This document shows positions 26,434-35,081 of a stretch of DNA of 64,000 nucleotides, one piece after another. Location: contig NZ_LMOI01000012.1 in NCBI RefSeq assembly GCF_001423525.1, forward strand, positions 190,115 to 254,114, given 5' to 3'. The notes under the pieces are model-generated. The model worked only from the letters and a program-made list of their open reading frames with translations, had not been told where the DNA came from and did not search any database. Numbering within the stretch: the stretch's first letter is position 1; the number at the start of each line of letters is the position of its first letter. This stretch comes from Arthrobacter sp. Leaf137. Its GTDB lineage: Bacteria > Actinomycetota > Actinomycetes > Actinomycetales > Micrococcaceae. Made by a program: the position numbers and the translations under genes.

Positions 26434-27885
26434 TCACCAAGGGCTGGGCTTGTAATCCTTCAGGAAGACACCGTACTGGTCTTCGCCGTTTTCACCCATG
26501 ACAATGGGGTCGTAGACCCGGGCCGCACCGTCCACCAGGTCCAGCGGCGCGTGGAAGCCCTCCTCCATGAGCCGGACCTTCGTGTAGTGCGGCCGCTCGT
26601 CGGTGATCCAGCCGGTATCCACGGCGGTCATCAGGATGCCGTCGGTATCGAGCATTTCCTGCGCGCTGGTCCTTGTCATCATGTTCAGCGCGGCTTTGGC
26701 CATGTTGGTGTGCGGGTGTCCGGCTCCCTTGTAGGCGCGGGAGAACTGGCCTTCCATGGCGGAGACATTGACGATGTATTTGCGGTGTGCCGTGGAACGC
26801 TGCATGGCCCCGCGGAGGCGGCTGACCAGCAGGAACGGTGCCGTCACGTTGCAGAGCTGGACTTCAAGCATCTCCAGCGGGTCCACCTCGTCCACCACCT
26901 GCGTCCAGCTGTTGATGGTGGCCAGGTCCGGGACCAGGCCGCCGGCGTCGATGGCCGTTCCCGCCGCGATGCGTTCCAGTGAGGCGGAACCGGTGGACAA
27001 TGCCAACGACGTCACGGCATCCCCGGCGAGGACGGGGTGCTCGGTGACGGTGCCTGCGAGTGCCAGCGGATGCTTGTCATGGGCGTGGCCGAACGTCAGC
27101 AGCTCCGGCCCGCCGTTTGCCTGCTCCAGCGCTGCGGGCAGCGGTTCGTCCTCGGCATCCACCAGCGGCTTGTAGGCATTGCCGGAGCGGCGGACGGTCT
27201 GGGCAGCGTTGTTGATGATGATGTCCAGCGGCCCGGCGTCGTTCAGGGAGTCGGTCAGTGCCATGACCTGGGACGGGTCGCGGAGGTCGATGCCGACAAT
27301 CCGCAGCCGGTGCAGCCAGTCGGCGCTGTCCTCCATGGCAGCGAACCGCCGCGCTGCGTCTTTGGGGAACCGAGTGGTGATGGTGGTGTGGGCGCCGTCC
27401 CGCAGCAGCCGGAGCGCGATGTACATGCCGATCTTGGCGCGGCCGCCGGTCAGCAGGGCGCTGCGGCCGGTGAGATCGGTCCGGGCATCGCGCTTACTGT
27501 GGCTGAACGCCGCGCATTCCGGGCAGAGCTGGTGGTAGAAGGCGTCCACCTGGGTGTAGTGCTGTTTGCAGATGTAGCACGGCCGGGACCGGATGAGGTG
27601 GCCGGCCACTTCGCCGGTGGCCGAGGGAGCGAGCTTGTTTCCGCGCGTCTCGTCGTCGATCCGGTCAGGGGCGGCCGTGGCCGTCAGGGCAATAACGGCG
27701 CGGTCGGCGTCGGCAATCAGGTCGCGCTTGGTGACCCTGCGGTGGCGCTTGACCGCCTTGAACATCTTGCCGGTGGCCCGGCGCACCGAGATGTAGTCGG
27801 GGTGCTCCTCGTCGTAGACGTGGATGGTGTTCAGGACCTTGAGGCAGGCCTGGATTTCCTCAGGGGTCAGGTCGGGGGAGCTCAT
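26434..27885 (-). CDS. SDR family protein with N-terminal zinc ribbon
   Basis: The protein has 483 residues. The N-terminal 135 residues are a helical region with a four-cysteine zinc ribbon, C103-x2-C106 and C121-x2-C124 (RPCYICKQHY, LCPECA). A short-chain dehydrogenase domain follows from about residue 139: LTGGRAKIG binds the nucleotide and IIINNAAQT is the NNAG equivalent. The active site is unusual: NVSAMEGQF has the Ser, but where YxxxK is expected the sequence is HTNMAK, with Lys present and Tyr replaced by Thr. The start at 27885 is the ATG before SSPDLTPEE; an upstream frame is an unlikely leader. The substrate is unknown. Confidence 0.85.
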   Translation of the reverse strand: MSSPDLTPEEIQACLKVLNTIHVYDEEHPDYISVRRATGKMFKAVKRHRRVTKRDLIADADRAVIALTATAAPDRIDDETRGNKLAPSATGEVAGHLIRSRPCYICKQHYTQVDAFYHQLCPECAAFSHSKRDARTDLTGRSALLTGGRAKIGMYIALRLLRDGAHTTITTRFPKDAARRFAAMEDSADWLHRLRIVGIDLRDPSQVMALTDSLNDAGPLDIIINNAAQTVRRSGNAYKPLVDAEDEPLPAALEQANGGPELLTFGHAHDKHPLALAGTVTEHPVLAGDAVTSLALSTGSASLERIAAGTAIDAGGLVPDLATINSWTQVVDEVDPLEMLEVQLCNVTAPFLLVSRLRGAMQRSTAHRKYIVNVSAMEGQFSRAYKGAGHPHTNMAKAALNMMTRTSAQEMLDTDGILMTAVDTGWITDERPHYTKVRLMEEGFHAPLDLVDGAARVYDPIVMGENGEDQYGVFLKDYKPSPW

Positions 27886-27924
27886 TGGGTCAATTTTACA
27901 GCGTGGACACAGGGCATCATGACT

Positions 27925-27963
27925 GAAGGACCGGAGGCGCCGTGCAGGCGCCGCCGGTCCTTC
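27925..27963 (-). terminator. Terminator-like hairpin after glgC
   Basis: The arms GAAGGACCGG-A-GGCGCC and GGCGCC-G-CCGGTCCTTC pair over 16 bases around a five-base loop, 20 bases beyond the glgC stop. No T-run, so termination strength is uncertain. Confidence 0.7.
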
Positions 27964-27983
27964 CACCGGATGTCAGCGGCGTG

Positions 27984-29390
27984 TCAGGACACGCGTGCCC
28001 CGGGGGAGGCTTCGGCTGCGGCGGCATGGGTCCGGGCCACCTTGTCCACCGACTCGCGCACCTCCGGGTACTGGTCCGCGGCGGCCTTCACGGCGTTGGG
28101 GACCAGATGCAGGTTCTTGGCGGCCAGCTGGCGTTCGTGTTCGCCGGGCTCCGGGACTTCCTGGTACTTGGACAGGACGGTGATGCCTGATTCGGTGACC
28201 TTAAAGCCGCGTGCACGGTCGAGGTCCGGGTCCAAACCGATGGCGGCGCCGGCCGGCACCTTGACGTTCTTGTCAATGATGGCCCGGTTGATCACGGCGC
28301 CCTCGCCGACCTGTACCTTGTCCATCAGGACGGAGTCGATGACCCTGCTGCTGGTCGCCACGTACACGTCGTTGGAGAGGACGGACCCCTCCACCACGCC
28401 GCCGGAGATCACCACGCCGCTGGAGACGATCGAGTCCAGGGCGGTGCCCACCGTGTTGTTGAGGCCGCGGACGAACTTGGCGGGCGGGGAGATGCTTTGC
28501 CGCGTGTAGATGGGCCACTCTGAGTTGTAGAGGTTGAACACCGGCAGCGGCGAAATGAGGTCCATGTGGGCGTCGTAGAAGGAGTCGATGGTGCCGACGT
28601 CGCGCCAGTAGGTGCGGTCGCGTTCGGTGGAGCCGGGGATTTCGTTGAGCGTGAAGTCGTAGACCCCTGCCTCGCCCTGGTTGACGAAGTAGGGGATGAT
28701 GTCACCGCCCATGTCGTGCTTGGTGTCGAGGCGTTCGGCGTCCACATGCAGGGCAGCCACCAGGGCGTCGGCGTCGAACACGTAGTTGCCCATGGAGGCG
28801 AGGAACTGGGACGGATCCGCGGCGAGGCCGGGCGTGGTGGCGGGTTTCTCCACGAATGCCGCAATCTTCTGCGGATCGTTCTGGTCCACCTCGATGACAC
28901 CGAACTGGTCGGCCATGCTCAGTGGCTGGCGGACGGCGGCAACCGTTGCCTTGGCCCCGCTGTGGACGTGCTGTTCCACCATCTGGGCGAAGTCCATGCG
29001 GTAGACGTGGTCTGCACCGACTACGACGACGATGTCGGGGTTGGCGTCATGGATCAGGTTCAGGGACTGGTAGATGGCGTTGGCGCTGCCCAGGAACCAG
29101 CTCTTGCCTACGCGCTGCTGTGCGGGGACGGAGGCGACATAGTTCCCGAGCTGGGTGGACATGCGCCAGGCTTCGGAAATATGCCGGTCAAGGCTGTGGG
29201 ATTTGTACTGCGTGAGGACCACGATTTGCAGGTAGCGAGAATTCACCAGGTTGGAAATCGCAAAATCGATAAGGCGGTAGCTGCCGGCGAAAGGCACCGC
29301 GGGCTTCGCCCGGTCTGCCGTCAGTGGCATCAGTCTGTTTCCCTCGCCACCTGCGAGGACAATGGCCAGGACTTTTTTATTCAACGGCAT
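27984..29390 (-). CDS. glgC: Glucose-1-phosphate adenylyltransferase GlgC
   Basis: This 468-residue enzyme makes ADP-glucose for glycogen and alpha-glucan synthesis. The N-terminal nucleotidyltransferase domain has [19 protein letters not shown] (pyrophosphorylase motif), [11 protein letters not shown] and FVEKP; the C-terminal left-handed beta-helix (from about residue 310) carries repeated isoleucine/valine hexapeptides ([21 protein letters not shown]). The last 60 residues ([14 protein letters not shown]) extend beyond the usual length of about 410. It is divergent from glgA, so both ends of glucan synthesis share the 93-base spacer. Confidence 0.95.
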   Translation of the reverse strand: MPLNKKVLAIVLAGGEGNRLMPLTADRAKPAVPFAGSYRLIDFAISNLVNSRYLQIVVLTQYKSHSLDRHISEAWRMSTQLGNYVASVPAQQRVGKSWFLGSANAIYQSLNLIHDANPDIVVVVGADHVYRMDFAQMVEQHVHSGAKATVAAVRQPLSMADQFGVIEVDQNDPQKIAAFVEKPATTPGLAADPSQFLASMGNYVFDADALVAALHVDAERLDTKHDMGGDIIPYFVNQGEAGVYDFTLNEIPGSTERDRTYWRDVGTIDSFYDAHMDLISPLPVFNLYNSEWPIYTRQSISPPAKFVRGLNNTVGTALDSIVSSGVVISGGVVEGSVLSNDVYVATSSRVIDSVLMDKVQVGEGAVINRAIIDKNVKVPAGAAIGLDPDLDRARGFKVTESGITVLSKYQEVPEPGEHERQLAAKNLHLVPNAVKAAADQYPEVRESVDKVARTHAAAAEASPGARVS

Positions 29391-29483
29391 AGTGGTCGCT
29401 CCTGTACGCCTTCGTAACTCCCCAAGACAATCCGGTACGCCCGGACTCCTTCACACTAGAACAGTTATGCGTGAAGGACTACC

Positions 29484-30698
29484 TTGGGTCTTGTGCGAAT
29501 AGACATTGTGACTAAAGAGTTCCCGCCGGAAATTTATGGTGGCGCCGGGGTGCACGTCGCCGAATTGAGCAGGGTGCTTAGTAAGCACGTTGACCTGCAG
29601 GTTCGTGCCTTCGGTGCCCCCCGCGACGCCGACTATCACGGTGCTGTGGTGACTTCCTACGCTGTACCGGAGGACCTCGGCTCCGCCAACGCCGCTGTGC
29701 AGACGTTGGGTGTGGACCTGAGGATCGTCCCGGACATCGCCGGCGCCGACCTGGTCCACTCGCATACCTGGTACGCCAATATGGCCGGCCACCTGGCCTC
29801 ACTGCTGCACGGAATTCCGCATGTTTTGAGTGCCCACAGCCTTGAACCCCTGCGCCCGTGGAAAGCGGAGCAGCTGGGTGGCGGCTACGCTCTGTCCTCC
29901 TGGGTCGAGAAGACCGCGTATGAGGCTGCCGCCGCCATCATCGCCGTGTCCGAGGGCATGCGGCAGGACATCCTGCGCAGTTACCCCGACGTGGATCCGG
30001 AGAAGGTCCGGGTGGTGCACAACGGGATCGACGTCGAGATGTGGAAGCGTGACGAAAACGGCGACGCCATCCGTGCGCTCGGCATTGATCCCGCCAGGCC
30101 AAGTGTCGTCTTTGTGGGAAGAAACACGCGGCAGAAGGGAGTTCCGTACCTTCTTCGGGCAGCCGCTAAGCTTCCTGACGACGTCCAGCTCGTCCTGTGC
30201 CTGGGCGCGGCCGACACCCCGGAACTGGCCGCCGAGACCGCCGCGCTGATCGAGGACCTGCAGAAGCAGCGGACCGGTGTGGTGCTGATCGAGCGGATGT
30301 TGCCCCGCCACGAGCTGATCCAGGTCCTGAGCCACGCCACCGCCTTCGCCTGCCCGTCCATTTACGAGCCGCTGGGCATCGTCAACCTCGAGGCCATGGC
30401 CTGCGGCGCCGCAGTGGTGGCCAGCGCCACCGGTGGCATTCCCGAGGTGGTGGAGCACGGCCGGACCGGGCTGCTGGTGGACCTTGAGCAGGTCACGGAC
30501 GGTACCGGGACGCCGCTGGACCCGGAGAAGTTCGTCAGTGAGTTTGCGGCCGCCCTCACGGAAGTCGTGTCCGATCCGGACCGCGCGAGGGCCATGGGAC
30601 AGGCGGGCCGTGAGCGCGCCGAGAAGCACTTCTCGTGGGAGTCCATCACGGAGACCACCCTTGAGGTGTACCGCTCGGTGCTGCCCGCCAGCAGCTGA
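29484..30698 (+). CDS. glgA: Glycogen synthase, actinobacterial GT4 type
   Basis: The 404-residue enzyme transfers glucose from ADP-glucose (or makes maltose 1-phosphate, as in mycobacterial GlgM). Family signs are KEFPPEIYGGAGVHV near the start, SAHSLEPLRPWK, VVFVGRNTRQKG (about residue 207), and the EX7E motif region in ACPSIYEPLGIVNLEAMACG. Start choice: TTG 29484 has GAAGGA six bases upstream; GTG 29493, giving VRIDIVTKEF, fits the family N-terminus better. It is divergent from glgC. Confidence 0.93.
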   Translation: MGLVRIDIVTKEFPPEIYGGAGVHVAELSRVLSKHVDLQVRAFGAPRDADYHGAVVTSYAVPEDLGSANAAVQTLGVDLRIVPDIAGADLVHSHTWYANMAGHLASLLHGIPHVLSAHSLEPLRPWKAEQLGGGYALSSWVEKTAYEAAAAIIAVSEGMRQDILRSYPDVDPEKVRVVHNGIDVEMWKRDENGDAIRALGIDPARPSVVFVGRNTRQKGVPYLLRAAAKLPDDVQLVLCLGAADTPELAAETAALIEDLQKQRTGVVLIERMLPRHELIQVLSHATAFACPSIYEPLGIVNLEAMACGAAVVASATGGIPEVVEHGRTGLLVDLEQVTDGTGTPLDPEKFVSEFAAALTEVVSDPDRARAMGQAGRERAEKHFSWESITETTLEVYRSVLPASS

Positions 30699-30711
30699 CG
30701 TCCCCTAAGCA

Positions 30712-30763
30712 GTACGACGACGGCGCCGCTCCCCGTGGAAGGGAAGCGGCGCCGTCGTCGTAC
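30712..30763. terminator. Long hairpin between glgA and fadE5
   Basis: A perfect 19-base inverted repeat (GTACGACGACGGCGCCGCT and complement) with a 14-base loop separates two convergent genes. Very stable, but without a T-run on either side. Confidence 0.75.
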
Positions 30764-30813
30764 CAGGACTTTGCGCTATGCCGGTGCTGAGCCGCTGGCG
30801 GGTTAAGGGTTTT

Positions 30814-32928
30814 TTAGGCCTTGCGGCCGCCGGCCTTCCGCGCCAGCAGCACCTTTTCGTCCACGGGGGTCTGTCCGCTGGCACGCTGGCTGCGGAAGTA
30901 GGCGCGGGCCTCGTCCTGGCGTTCCTTCTCGGCGCCGGTGGCGATGGTGGCGCGCACGTGTTCATCGCCGTACCCGAACGCGTCCACCAGGTCCAATGCG
31001 TGCGGCCTGATCTTCTCGAGCAGCCTGTTGATGTAGCCGCCCACGGTACGCGCCCGCTGCATGGAAAGCCTGCCGTTCATGAGGTACCAGGAGAGGTTCT
31101 TTTCGATCAGGGAAAGCCCGAAAAGGTCACGCAGCCAGGTCAGGACCTTCCTGGTGCCGGGATCGGTGACGTCTGCGAGCGCCTCGGTGAAGGCCTCCCA
31201 CTGCAGCAGTTCGGCGTGGGCCTGTGCAGCGTCGATCAGTTCGTTCTGGTGGCGGTTGAAGAGGGCCGCGCCCTTGTCCTGCGGGAGCCGGTTGCTGCCC
31301 TTGAGCGCGGTGGCAGCCTCAGCGACCATGGTCTGCACCCGGTCGGTGAGGAGGGCCCGCTGTCCTTCCTCGTCCCGCAGGGCGATCGCAGCCTTCTGCA
31401 CGGAGCCGGTGTCGGTGATGTACTGAGCAACCTGGCGCAGGCCGGTGCGGTGGATGGCCGCGCCGGTGGCCTGCCCCACCACGTAGCGGGCCAGCACGCC
31501 GAAGTCCACGTTGCGGAACTCCTTGGCGTAGTCGGCCAGCAGCCGCTTGGCAACGAGCTGCAGCAGCACGGTGTTGTCGCCTTCGAACGTGGCGTAGACG
31601 TCAAGATCCGCCCGAAGGGAGGCGAACCGGTTTTCGATCAGGAACCCGGCGCCGCCGCAGGCTTCCCGGCATTCCTGCAGGGTGTCCAGGGCATGCCAGG
31701 TGCTGAGGGGCTTGAGGGCCGCCGCAAGGGTTTCGAGGTCCTGGCGGTCGGCATCGGTGTCCGCGGCGCCGGAGAAGACGTCGTCGAACTTCTGCAGCAG
31801 CTGTTCGTGCGCAAACCCGGCGGCGTAGGTGGTGGCGAGCCGGGTGAACAGGCGGCGCTGGTGCCGCTGGTAGTCCAGCAGCACTTCCTCGTCCGTGTGG
31901 GAGGAGGCGTTGAACTGCCGGCGTTCGGTGGCGTACTGGATGGCGGCTTTCAGCGCCACCTTGGATGCTGCCACCGCTGCACCGTCCAGGGATACGCGGC
32001 CCTGGACCAGGGTTCCCAGCATGGTGAAGAAGCGCCGTCCGGGGCTGGCGATGGGGGAGCTGTAGGCGCCGTCGGCAGCGACGTCGCCGTAGCGGTTGAG
32101 GAGGTTGGTGCGCGGGACCCTGACATTGGTGAAGTGCAGCCGTCCGTTGTCGATCCCGTTGAGGCCGCCCTTGATTCCGTCGTCCTCACCGCCGATGCCC
32201 GGCAGGAATTCCTTGGTGTCCGGGTCGCGGAGGTCCACATAGAAGGCGTGGACCCCGTGGTTGACGCCCTGCGTCACCAGCTGGGCGAACACCACAGCGC
32301 CGAGTCCGTCCGTTGCGGCGTTTCCGATGTAGTCCTTCCAGGCAGCGCGGAAGGGCGTGTGGATGACGAATTCCGCGGTGGCGGGATCGTAGGTGGCGGT
32401 GGTGGCGATGCTGGCAACGTCGGAGCCGTGCCCGGTTTCCGTCATGGCGAAGCAGCCGGGGATGGCCAGGTTCATGATGCCCGGCAGCCACTTGGCGTGG
32501 TGCTCTGCTGTGCCAAGGTGCATGACGGCTGAGCCGAACAGCCCCCACTGGACCCCGGCCTTGATCTGCAGCGACGGGTCCGCAACCACCAGCTCCTCGA
32601 AGCCGGCGATGTTGCCGCCGTGGTCGTCGGACCCGCCAAGCGCGGAGGGGAAGGCGCGGTGGACCGCCCCGTTGTCAACGAGGTACTGCAACTGCCCGAA
32701 GACCCTGGCACGGTGGTCCGTGTGGGTCTGGCCCTCGACCTTGTGCAGTTCGGGACGGGCGGCGAGGTCCCGCGCCTGGCGGCGGACATCCGCCCACTTG
32801 CCCAGGAGTTGCCTGCCCAGCGCTTCGGTGTCGAGGGCAGGCTGGGGTCGGTCTGTGCCGGCAGCGACCCGGGCGGGGCCGGCCGGGCGGGAACCCTTGG
32901 CGGCGGGGCGGTCCACTACTTCAGTCAT
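30814..32928 (-). CDS. fadE5: Acyl-CoA dehydrogenase, FadE5-like
   Basis: The 704-residue flavoprotein should oxidise acyl-CoA to trans-2-enoyl-CoA. It has the acyl-CoA dehydrogenase core: AMTETGHGSDVAS (FAD and substrate contact), FTNVRVPRTNLLNRYGDV, ECREACGGAGFLIENR with the catalytic Glu region, and a Rossmann-free helical end. At 704 residues it is longer than typical FadE proteins (about 390) and is in the size class of M. tuberculosis FadE5 (about 611). The neighbours match the Rv0241c-Rv0244c gene set. GAAGGACA precedes its ATG. It is transcribed after tetR on the same strand, one base apart. Confidence 0.88.
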   Translation of the reverse strand: MTEVVDRPAAKGSRPAGPARVAAGTDRPQPALDTEALGRQLLGKWADVRRQARDLAARPELHKVEGQTHTDHRARVFGQLQYLVDNGAVHRAFPSALGGSDDHGGNIAGFEELVVADPSLQIKAGVQWGLFGSAVMHLGTAEHHAKWLPGIMNLAIPGCFAMTETGHGSDVASIATTATYDPATAEFVIHTPFRAAWKDYIGNAATDGLGAVVFAQLVTQGVNHGVHAFYVDLRDPDTKEFLPGIGGEDDGIKGGLNGIDNGRLHFTNVRVPRTNLLNRYGDVAADGAYSSPIASPGRRFFTMLGTLVQGRVSLDGAAVAASKVALKAAIQYATERRQFNASSHTDEEVLLDYQRHQRRLFTRLATTYAAGFAHEQLLQKFDDVFSGAADTDADRQDLETLAAALKPLSTWHALDTLQECREACGGAGFLIENRFASLRADLDVYATFEGDNTVLLQLVAKRLLADYAKEFRNVDFGVLARYVVGQATGAAIHRTGLRQVAQYITDTGSVQKAAIALRDEEGQRALLTDRVQTMVAEAATALKGSNRLPQDKGAALFNRHQNELIDAAQAHAELLQWEAFTEALADVTDPGTRKVLTWLRDLFGLSLIEKNLSWYLMNGRLSMQRARTVGGYINRLLEKIRPHALDLVDAFGYGDEHVRATIATGAEKERQDEARAYFRSQRASGQTPVDEKVLLARKAGGRKA

Positions 32929-32929
32929 G

Positions 32930-33643
32930 TCAATGTCCTTCGTTGGTGCTGACAGGTTGCTTGGTGGTGCTGGGAGTAGACAGTTCGGGTGCTATGCCGA
33001 CGCAGAGCCAGTCGGTGATTTGGCGGGCCATGGCGTCCTGGCCCGGTTTGGCGGCGGAGCCAGGGGTACTGAGCCACTGTTCGCCGGCATTCCGCACCAG
33101 CCCGATGGCGGCCTTGGGCCAGAATCCGATGACCGCTTCCTTCCCGCCGCCCAGGTGGGAGCGCATGGGGGTGGCGATCATCTCGGCGACTGCGTCGAAG
33201 AAGTGCCCCAGGGCGCCGGAGACGGCCGCGGCGCCGGACGCCTCGGCGTGGCGTGTCACGAAGGTGTAGACGTTCGGGCTGGTGGACGCCATCTGCAGGT
33301 AGGCGGAGACCATCGCGAACAACCCTTCCCGCGGCGTTACGGCGCTCTGTGCGGCCTCGCGGATGCGCCGCTGCATCTGGTCCAGGACCACCTCGCCCAC
33401 CGCCTGCTGCAGCCCGGCCTTGTCGCCGAAGTAGCGGTAGAACACCGACTTGGACGTTCCGGCAGCTGCGGCGATGTCCTCCATGGGGGCGTCGCTGCCA
33501 AGGGCGTGTACCGCGCGCCGGGCCTGCTTGATGAGCTGCCGCCGGCGTTCTTCACGGTGGGACTCCCAGCGGGATGATCTTCCGTCCGGACTGGCGGCAG
33601 GGGAGTGCCCGTCGGCGTGTGCTTCAGTTCGTGCTTCGGGCAT
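32930..33643 (-). CDS. TetR-family regulator of the fatty-acid module
   Basis: The 237-residue protein has a TetR helix-turn-helix (about residues 45-90: DIAAAAGTSKSVFYRYFGDKAGL) and a ligand-binding domain with VYTFVTRHAEASGA and a FFDAVAEM helix. The start at 33643 is the ATG before PEARTEAHADG; the frame upstream is unlikely. A perfect 13-base inverted repeat lies seven bases before this ATG, between tetR and the thiolase gene, as expected if the protein represses both directions. The probable inducer is an acyl-CoA; this is inference. Confidence 0.88.
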   Translation of the reverse strand: MPEARTEAHADGHSPAASPDGRSSRWESHREERRRQLIKQARRAVHALGSDAPMEDIAAAAGTSKSVFYRYFGDKAGLQQAVGEVVLDQMQRRIREAAQSAVTPREGLFAMVSAYLQMASTSPNVYTFVTRHAEASGAAAVSGALGHFFDAVAEMIATPMRSHLGGGKEAVIGFWPKAAIGLVRNAGEQWLSTPGSAAKPGQDAMARQITDWLCVGIAPELSTPSTTKQPVSTNEGH

Positions 33644-33649
33644 GTTCAC

Positions 33650-33680
33650 GATACCCAGCGTATCAGGTACGCTGGGTATC
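33650..33680. promoter_or_regulatory. Perfect inverted repeat, TetR operator
   Basis: GATACCCAGCGTA (33650-33662) and its exact complement TACGCTGGGTATC (33668-33680) are separated by five bases. The site lies between divergent tetR and fadA2 starts, and is the likely binding site of the TetR dimer for control of the module. Confidence 0.85.
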
Positions 33681-33710
33681 GGTAACCGCATGCGACCAGA
33701 GGAGACACCC

Positions 33711-35072
33711 ATGTCCATTGACGGACAGTCGGCCACCGGCCCCGACGAGACAGCCCGCCCAACCGCGGGGGCCACCGCGCTCCGGCGGGCAATCGTTGTG
33801 GGCGGCAACAGGATTCCCTTCGCCCGCGCCGGAGGTGCCTACGCAAAGTCCTCCAACCAGGACATGCTGACGGCAGCCCTGGACGGCCTCATTGCCCGCT
33901 TCGGCCTCCAGGACGAACGCGTGGGAGAGGTGGCAGCCGGCGCTGTGCTCAAGCATTCCCGTGACTTCAACCTCACCCGCGAAGCGGTCCTCGGCTCGGC
34001 GTTATCTGCCGAAACGCCGGCCTATGATCTCCAGCAGGCCTGCGCCACGGGCCTGGAAACCGTGGTGGGCCTGTCCAACAAGATCAAGCTCGGCCAGATT
34101 GACTCCGCCATCGCCGGTGGCGTCGACTCCGCCTCCGACGCCCCGGTGGTGGTCAGCGAAGGGCTCAGGGAGGTCATCCTCGACCTCAACCGGGCAAAGA
34201 CGCTGCCGCAGCGGCTGCAGATCCTCAGCCGGCTGCGGCCCAAGGACCTGGCTCCGCTGGCTCCGGGTACGGCAGAACCGCGCACCGGCCTCTCCATGGG
34301 CGAGCACCAGGCCCTGACGACCGCCCAATGGAAGGTTTCCCGGGAAGCCCAAGATGAGCTTGCCCTCAACAGCCACCGCAACCTTGCCGCCGCTTACGGG
34401 GCCGGGTTCTTTGACGACCTCGTCACCCCCTACCGGGGCCTGTCCCGCGACGGCAACATGCGCGCCGATACCTCGGCGGAAAAGCTCGCGTCGCTGAAGC
34501 CCGTCTTCGGCAGGAACCTTGGCGCCGACGCCACCATGACCGCCGGAAACTCGACGCCGCTGACAGACGGCGCCTCGACGGTCCTGCTGGCCTCGGATGA
34601 ATGGGCCGACGCACGCGACCTGCCGAAGCTGGCTGCCGTGGTGGATGCGGAGGCCGCGGCAGTGGACTTCGTCCACGGCAAGGACGGGCTCCTGATGGCT
34701 CCGGTCTTCGCGGTTCCCCGGCTGCTGGCACGCCACAACCTGACCTTGGCGGACATCGACTACTTCGAGATCCACGAGGCCTTCGCGGCCACTGTACTGA
34801 GCACGCTTGCTGCCTGGGAGGACGAAGACTTCGGCCGCACCCGGTTGGGCCTGGACGGTGCCCTCGGCAAGGTGGACCGCTCACGTTTGAATGTGAACGG
34901 CTCGTCGCTGGCAGCGGGACACCCGTTTGCGGCCACCGGCGGACGCATCGTGGCTTCGCTGGCCAAGCTGCTGCACGCCAAGGGCAGCACGGACGGGCGG
35001 CCGGCCCGCGGACTGGTGTCGGTGTGTGCTGCAGGCGGCCAGGGCGTCGTCGCAATCCTGGAATCGGTATAG
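33711..35072 (+). CDS. fadA2: Acetyl-CoA acetyltransferase (thiolase), FadA2-like
   Basis: This 453-residue enzyme cleaves 3-oxoacyl-CoA in beta-oxidation. The active-site Cys is in LQQACATGLETV (about residue 111), the His in EIHEAFAATVL (about 354) and Cys/His near the end in SVCAAGGQGV (second Cys) and NVNGSSLAAGHPFAATG. It has the actinobacterial start after AGAGGAGACACCC; ATG 33711 is chosen for that site, though an in-frame ATG at 33690 exists. The next gene (FabG4-like) begins nine bases after its stop. Confidence 0.92.
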   Translation: MSIDGQSATGPDETARPTAGATALRRAIVVGGNRIPFARAGGAYAKSSNQDMLTAALDGLIARFGLQDERVGEVAAGAVLKHSRDFNLTREAVLGSALSAETPAYDLQQACATGLETVVGLSNKIKLGQIDSAIAGGVDSASDAPVVVSEGLREVILDLNRAKTLPQRLQILSRLRPKDLAPLAPGTAEPRTGLSMGEHQALTTAQWKVSREAQDELALNSHRNLAAAYGAGFFDDLVTPYRGLSRDGNMRADTSAEKLASLKPVFGRNLGADATMTAGNSTPLTDGASTVLLASDEWADARDLPKLAAVVDAEAAAVDFVHGKDGLLMAPVFAVPRLLARHNLTLADIDYFEIHEAFAATVLSTLAAWEDEDFGRTRLGLDGALGKVDRSRLNVNGSSLAAGHPFAATGGRIVASLAKLLHAKGSTDGRPARGLVSVCAAGGQGVVAILESV

Positions 35073-35081
35073 GAGGCCGGC

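Noticed and set aside
30778-32532. A 584-codon + strand frame over fadE5
   Set aside because: It is an antisense shadow; fadE5 is a complete acyl-CoA dehydrogenase on the other strand.
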